A stretch of 38,168 nt of DNA from JAWVZH01 sp033722295 (GTDB lineage: Bacteria > Bacteroidota > Bacteroidia > Chitinophagales > Saprospiraceae), in assembly GCA_033722295.1 (NCBI GenBank), contig JAWVZH010000008.1:1-38168 (forward strand). The letters run 5' to 3'. The notes under the pieces were generated by a model, which worked only from the letters and a program-made list of their open reading frames with translations, did not search any database and was not told the DNA's origin. Shown here one piece after another: positions 33,836-38,168 of the stretch (position 1 is the stretch's first letter; the number at the start of each line of letters is the position of its first letter). The position numbers and the translations under genes were made by a program.

Positions 33836-36571
33836 ATGAAAGTTGCCTATATAGATAATCGACCATATGAAATAAAGGAAGGGGAGACCATCCTGTCCTT
33901 CATAAGGCGTCACAAAGGAGATACTCTCGTACCGACATTGTGTGATGCACCGAACCTGGATCCCTTTGGCTCATGCCGAGTTTGCAGTGTAGGGGTTGCG
34001 ACGGGATCCAATGGACATCAGAAGACTGTGGCATCATGTCACACACCGGTTGCAGAAGGACAACGAATCTATCCAAGTAGTCCATCCATCAAGAAGTTAA
34101 GGAAGAACATTATTGAACTGGTTCTTACTGACCATCCACTGGATTGCCTCACCTGCGAGGTCAATGGTAACTGCGAATTACAAACGGTGGCTGCTCAGGT
34201 GGGCATCAGGGATGTGAGATATCCGGAAGGAGATAATCATCTCGACAGGCAAAAGGACCTGAGTCATCCATACATGACCTCGGATCTCTCGAAATGTATC
34301 AATTGTTATCGCTGTGTACGTGCGTGTGATGAGGTACAGGGAGAATTCGTGTTGAGCATGGCGGGAAGAGGATTTGATTCTGTCATTATAAAGGGTGCGG
34401 ATCAGTCATTCCTGGAGTCTGACTGCGTAAGTTGTGGCGCATGCTCTCAGGCATGTCCGACCTCGGCCATATCAGACATTTTTCAGAGCAAGGCCATCAT
34501 GGCTGAAAAGAAAACCCGGACAATATGTACATACTGTGGTGTTGGATGTAACCTGGATGTGGCTTCTACCAACGGGGATGTTGTCAGTATCACGGCACCA
34601 TACGACGCCGAAGTGAATCAGGGGCACACCTGTCTCAAAGGTCGATTCGCTTTCAGCTTTTATAATCACCCGGACAGGCTTACCTCTCCGATGATCAAAA
34701 AAGATGGAAAATTTGAAGAGGTTTCATGGGATGAGGTGTACGATTACATGACAGAGAAATTCGAATATTACAAGAAGGAATTCGGCCCCGATTCGATGGC
34801 CGGTATTTCATCTTCCCGATGCACCAATGAAGAGAACTACCTCATGCAGAAATTCATGAGGGCGGTCATCGGAACCAATAATATTGATGGCTGTGCGCGC
34901 GTCTGCCATTCACCTACAGCTTTGGGCATGCAGAGGACATTCGGCACAGGAGCTGCCACCAATTCAATAGCAGACCTGAAGCACACCAACTGCATTATGA
35001 TCATAGGTGCCAACCCGACGGATGCTCATCCCGTTACTGGCGCCAAGTTCAAGCAGTTTGCGATGAAGAACGACAATGTGACCATCGTCATAGATCCAAG
35101 GAAGACAGAGATCGCCAGGTATGCCGATCATCACCTGGCACTTCGGCCGGGAACTAATGTCGCAGTTCTGAATATGATGATGTACTATATCATGAACGAG
35201 GGACTGGCGGATGAAGAATTTATCGCTTCAAGGACAGAAGGCTTCGAGGAATTCAAATCCCATATTCTCGATCTGGACCTGGACAGGATGTCAGATATTT
35301 CGGGCGTGAGCAAAGAAGATGTTCGCGCGGCCGCATTGGCTTATGCGACAGCCCCGAATGCCATGTCTTTTCACGGCCTGGGAGTAACCGAACATTCTCA
35401 GGGCACCTTTGCTGTAATGCAGATTGCTGACCTGGCGATGTTGACCGGAAATATCGGTCGTCCCGGAGTGGGTGTGAATCCGCTGCGTGGACAAAATAAT
35501 GTTCAGGGTAGTGCGGACATGGGCGTGCAGCCGCATCAGGGAGCCGGATACCTGGATGTGACGAATGACAACATCAACCGGAGATATTCGGAGTTTTATG
35601 GTGTTGAACTGCCTAAACAAATAGGTTATAAAATACCCGAGATGTTTGATGCCGCCCTGGCTGGCCAGTTGAAAGCCATCTGGATCATTGGTGAGGATGT
35701 CGTCCAGACAGATCCGAATACACAGAAGGTGATCAAGGCACTGGAATCTACAGATCTGGTCATCGTCCAGGAACTGTTCATGACTGAAACTGCCAAACAT
35801 GCAGATGTCATTCTTCCCGGCGCTTCATTCCTGGAGAAAGAAGGCACATTTACCAATGGCGAAAGGCGTGTCCAGGCAGTGAGAAAAGTGGTTGAACCGT
35901 TACCGGGATGCAAGCCGGACGGTCAGATCATCGTGGATATGATGAACAGGATGGGCTATGAGCAACCTGATTATACGCCGGATGGTATGTTGGAAGAGAT
36001 ATCTCAGATCGTACCGTTCTTTGCAGGCATAAAATGGGAAGAATTGGGCAAGAACGGCAAGCAATGGCCGGTAGCCGATGACGGAACGGATACTCAGATC
36101 CTTCATCAGGAAGATTTTAAAAGAGGTAAGGGTTATTTCGAGTATCACGGTTTTGAAGAGACCCGAGAACTTGTCGATCATGGTAAGGACTATCCATATA
36201 TATTGACCACTAATCGCGAATTGGAACACTATAACTGCGGAGCGATGACGCGACGTACGGCAAATGAGAAAATTCTCAAAAGTGATTACCTGATGATACA
36301 TCCGGAGGATGCTGATCAACATGCGATCAATACGGGGGACTGGGTATGTCTGGAGTCACCACGTGGTAAGGTAGATGTGAAAGCCCGTGTCACTGATGAA
36401 GTAAAGCCCGGCGTTCTGAGTACGACCTTCCATTTTCCTGATATCATGGTCAATAATATTACTTCCGACATTCATGACTCGGAAGCCATGTGTCCGGAAT
36501 ATAAAGTTGTAGCCGTTCGGATCAGAAAGTCAAAAGGCAAGTTCAAACAAATGGCTGAAGCGGCCACCTAG
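33836..36571 (+). CDS. Formate dehydrogenase catalytic (alpha) subunit, molybdopterin type
   Basis: A 911-residue enzyme that oxidises formate to CO2. It starts with a NuoG-like part: 2Fe-2S ligands C36, C47, C50 and C68; the H100/C104/C107/C113 cluster site; and two 4Fe-4S motifs (C154-C164, C197-C207). The molybdopterin part has 4Fe-4S ligands C231, C234, C238 and C266 and the active site ARVCHSPT with C357-H358, so it is a Cys and not a selenocysteine enzyme. It is cytoplasmic: no twin-arginine signal is present. fdhD-type maturation genes and a delta subunit are not adjacent. The metal may be Mo or W. Confidence 0.93.
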   Translation: MKVAYIDNRPYEIKEGETILSFIRRHKGDTLVPTLCDAPNLDPFGSCRVCSVGVATGSNGHQKTVASCHTPVAEGQRIYPSSPSIKKLRKNIIELVLTDHPLDCLTCEVNGNCELQTVAAQVGIRDVRYPEGDNHLDRQKDLSHPYMTSDLSKCINCYRCVRACDEVQGEFVLSMAGRGFDSVIIKGADQSFLESDCVSCGACSQACPTSAISDIFQSKAIMAEKKTRTICTYCGVGCNLDVASTNGDVVSITAPYDAEVNQGHTCLKGRFAFSFYNHPDRLTSPMIKKDGKFEEVSWDEVYDYMTEKFEYYKKEFGPDSMAGISSSRCTNEENYLMQKFMRAVIGTNNIDGCARVCHSPTALGMQRTFGTGAATNSIADLKHTNCIMIIGANPTDAHPVTGAKFKQFAMKNDNVTIVIDPRKTEIARYADHHLALRPGTNVAVLNMMMYYIMNEGLADEEFIASRTEGFEEFKSHILDLDLDRMSDISGVSKEDVRAAALAYATAPNAMSFHGLGVTEHSQGTFAVMQIADLAMLTGNIGRPGVGVNPLRGQNNVQGSADMGVQPHQGAGYLDVTNDNINRRYSEFYGVELPKQIGYKIPEMFDAALAGQLKAIWIIGEDVVQTDPNTQKVIKALESTDLVIVQELFMTETAKHADVILPGASFLEKEGTFTNGERRVQAVRKVVEPLPGCKPDGQIIVDMMNRMGYEQPDYTPDGMLEEISQIVPFFAGIKWEELGKNGKQWPVADDGTDTQILHQEDFKRGKGYFEYHGFEETRELVDHGKDYPYILTTNRELEHYNCGAMTRRTANEKILKSDYLMIHPEDADQHAINTGDWVCLESPRGKVDVKARVTDEVKPGVLSTTFHFPDIMVNNITSDIHDSEAMCPEYKVVAVRIRKSKGKFKQMAEAAT

Positions 36572-36572
36572 A

Positions 36573-37901
36573 TCAAAGTTCGTAATCCTCATCCAGTAAT
36601 TGACCGGAGAGCTGCATGATCTGTATCTCCAGGACCTTGGCATTGTACCTTGACGTGCTTTCGGATACCTGGGCGTTGAGCAGATTGATCTGAGCCTGTC
36701 GAAACTCTATCTGGCCGAGACGACCGAGTTGATATTCATTCCTGGTCTTATCGAATGCGAGCTGGGCAGCTTCAATATTTTCCTTTTCTACTTGTGCCAG
36801 TTCAAGTGCTGTTTGATAATTGTAATAAAGGTTTTGAAGGCGGTTCGAGATCTCGGTCTCTGCCTGACGTCGTGAGATGCGGTTGGCCTCCATTTGTACA
36901 CGCAAAGCGGCTTCACGGTTTTTGATCCGGCCGCCGTCATATATATTCCAACTCAGGTTCAGTCCGGCACCCAGTCCATTGCTGCTTTGTTGAGCAAAGA
37001 ATGCACCTTCACCAAAATCCTGGAAGCTGTAGCTGTAGTCCGTATTGAAACCAAGTATGGGCCTTCTTTGCGCGTCAAGAACCTTCTGATCGTATTCCAT
37101 GACTTTCTTGTCACCGTCGAGAAGGGCGAGCTGAACATTTCTTTCCAGGGCGCTATTTATCAGAGCATCTATGTTGACAGCCAGGTCATAATTTACCATG
37201 GTTTCCACATCATAGTCGATATCGCCCTCGATTCCCATGAGCTGGTTCAGATTACGCTTCGCCTGATCATAGACCATCCTGGCATTGATCAAATTTGCTT
37301 CATCCCTTTTATAATCCACCTTGGCATTCGAAACATCAAGGCTGCTGGAACGCCCCAGATCATAACTTGTATTCATCCGGTCCAGCCTTTCCCGGGACAG
37401 GTTCAAAAGTTCTTCCTGGAGATCCACAGTTTCAAGGGCTCTTGCCGCTTCATAGTACGTGGAGATCAACTCTATAATGGAAGACTCAATGGTGAGCTGT
37501 TTTTGTAGTTCTGAAATATTAACAAGTTCGAACAATCTGTTAAGGTTCTCTTTTCTCTCACCTCCCTGGTAAATATTATAATTCACACCCACCGATGCAT
37601 TGTAAACCTGGGTCAGGTTGGCGTCTGCCTGAATTTCCCTTCCGTCCTGAAACGTCTGATTGGCGCTTCCATAATCACCGTTGGCTCCGGCGTTGAGCTG
37701 AACAACAGGATAAAATCCGACATTGGCCTTGTCTGCATTCACCTTAGCCAGGTTAACGGCATTTTCAGACAACTGAATATTGAAATTATTTTCCAGAAGT
37801 CGTGCAACCGCTTCTTCCTTTGTGAGGATCGTTTGGGCATTGCTGCCGGGTAGGATCGAGGCAGCGACGCATAAAATGATGAAAACTCTAATGCGAATCA
37901 T
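36573..37901 (-). CDS. TolC-family outer-membrane efflux protein
   Basis: A 442-residue protein with a signal peptide (SNA before Q23) and the two-repeat TolC pattern of long coiled helices and short barrel strands: ARLLENNFNIQL near the N terminus, LDVSNAKVDYKRDEANLINA in the first repeat and GQIEFRQAQINLLNAQ in the second. It forms the trimeric exit duct of an RND efflux system. Its start overlaps the end of the RND gene by 14 bp, confirming one operon. Its stop lies one base from the end of the convergent formate dehydrogenase gene. The exported substrate is unknown. Confidence 0.92.
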   Translation of the reverse strand: MIRIRVFIILCVAASILPGSNAQTILTKEEAVARLLENNFNIQLSENAVNLAKVNADKANVGFYPVVQLNAGANGDYGSANQTFQDGREIQADANLTQVYNASVGVNYNIYQGGERKENLNRLFELVNISELQKQLTIESSIIELISTYYEAARALETVDLQEELLNLSRERLDRMNTSYDLGRSSSLDVSNAKVDYKRDEANLINARMVYDQAKRNLNQLMGIEGDIDYDVETMVNYDLAVNIDALINSALERNVQLALLDGDKKVMEYDQKVLDAQRRPILGFNTDYSYSFQDFGEGAFFAQQSSNGLGAGLNLSWNIYDGGRIKNREAALRVQMEANRISRRQAETEISNRLQNLYYNYQTALELAQVEKENIEAAQLAFDKTRNEYQLGRLGQIEFRQAQINLLNAQVSESTSRYNAKVLEIQIMQLSGQLLDEDYEL

Positions 37902-38168
37902 TTTCTAAAATTTTCTTTTCCTTATATGCTCGTTCTACGGATTCTCTTGATGGCATCTCACCCGATAACAACCATTTTAATCCGACCTTGCCATAATTCG
38001 ACAATGAAAGCAACATCGGAAGCATGAACAGGGTGAGGAATGTAGCGATGAATATGCCATAGGATATTGAAATGGCCATCGGTATCAGGAATTGAGCCTG
38101 CCGACTGGTCTCGAACATGAGGGGCGCCAGTCCTGCGATGGTCGTGATTGAGGTCAGGAAGATTGCCC
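37888..38168 (-). CDS. RND efflux transporter, C-terminal end (cut by window edge)
   Basis: Only the last 93 residues are in the window; the frame remains open at the edge. The segment TSITTIAGLAPLMFETS, then QAQFLIPMAISISYG and the final helix FIATFLTLFMLPMLL, are typical of the last membrane helices of AcrB/HAE1-type proton-driven exporters of the inner membrane. It overlaps tolC by 14 bp. Drug/HAE1 type fits better than metal CzcA type from this fragment, but the substrate cannot be known. Confidence 0.9.
   Translation of the reverse strand, partial: AIFLTSITTIAGLAPLMFETSRQAQFLIPMAISISYGIFIATFLTLFMLPMLLSLSNYGKVGLKWLLSGEMPSRESVERAYKEKKILENDSH

Noticed and set aside
36571..36573. One-base gap between convergent formate dehydrogenase and tolC genes as a special antisense control
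   Set aside because: Close convergent ends are common in compact genomes and nothing else in the sequence supports regulation.
36894..37508. 204-codon open frame antisense to tolC
   Set aside because: The opposite strand encodes a clear TolC protein; this frame has no recognisable domain.
1..38168. Search for a mobile island, defence system or secondary-metabolite cluster
   Set aside because: No integrase, transposase, toxin-antitoxin, restriction, Cas or synthase gene is visible; genes are core or catabolic throughout.

Overview
The window looks like a chromosomal segment of an aerobic, free-living member of the Bacteroidota, most likely a Saprospiria-like lineage; the class is inference, the phylum is well supported. 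Evidence for the phylum is a large secreted protein with a type IX secretion (T9SS) C-terminal domain, a glutamine directly after every predicted signal peptidase I site, candidate TAnnTTTG -7 promoter boxes, and lineage-typical neighbourhoods (uppS-bamA; a small membrane protein-mutL-rhomboid-rhomboid-endonuclease/exonuclease/phosphatase). I see no rRNA, tRNA, CRISPR array, insertion sequence, phage gene or integrase. The content is mostly core and catabolic genes, densely packed.

Layout. 219-2004 (minus): a tryptophan/kynurenine ring-cleavage pair (2-aminomuconate deaminase-like RidA protein, 3-hydroxyanthranilate dioxygenase) running into lpxH of lipid A synthesis. 2244-2966 (plus): yebC, convergent with a four-gene operon at 7231-3197 (minus) of undecaprenyl-phosphate sugar-phosphate transferase, CrcB fluoride channel, secreted thioredoxin-like protein and membrane-anchored serine hydrolase, each overlapping the next by 4 bp. 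Two identical 23-bp palindromes lie between yebC and this operon. 7443-10822 (plus): uppS and bamA. 10861-15260 (minus): SRPBCC protein, large C25-like T9SS cargo protein, lpxK. 15261-15629 is the only gene-free stretch over 300 bp and holds 7-bp-period repeats. 15630-23250 (minus): a long run of small membrane protein, mutL, two rhomboids, EEP-family protein, cysS, DUF4199 protein and a glutaminyl-cyclase-like M28 lipoprotein. 23504-25108 (minus): nadB, divergent from a GT4 glycosyltransferase and a small outer-membrane barrel protein (plus). 27055-31964 (minus): MarR regulator, hmgA, hpd (tyrosine to maleylacetoacetate) and a GT39-type membrane glycosyltransferase. 32180-36571 (plus): a two-gene NAD-linked formate dehydrogenase. 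36573-38168 (minus): tolC and the 3' end of an RND pump gene cut by the window edge.

Themes. Envelope biogenesis (lpxH, lpxK, uppS, bamA, wecA-like, T9SS cargo, glutaminyl cyclase, tolC/RND) is mixed with aromatic amino acid catabolism (hpd, hmgA, 3-hydroxyanthranilate dioxygenase, aminomuconate deaminase) and formate oxidation. Regulation readable from sequence includes a palindrome/direct-repeat operator candidate over the hmgA promoter beside a marR gene, and tight translational coupling by NTGA overlaps, one with a TTG start and one probably with a CTG start. I found no convincing wholly new system. The most interesting items are these start codons, the paired palindromes, the hmgA operator, the MutL with an eroded endonuclease site, the C25-like protein that seems to lack its catalytic dyad, and the 7-bp-period repeats.
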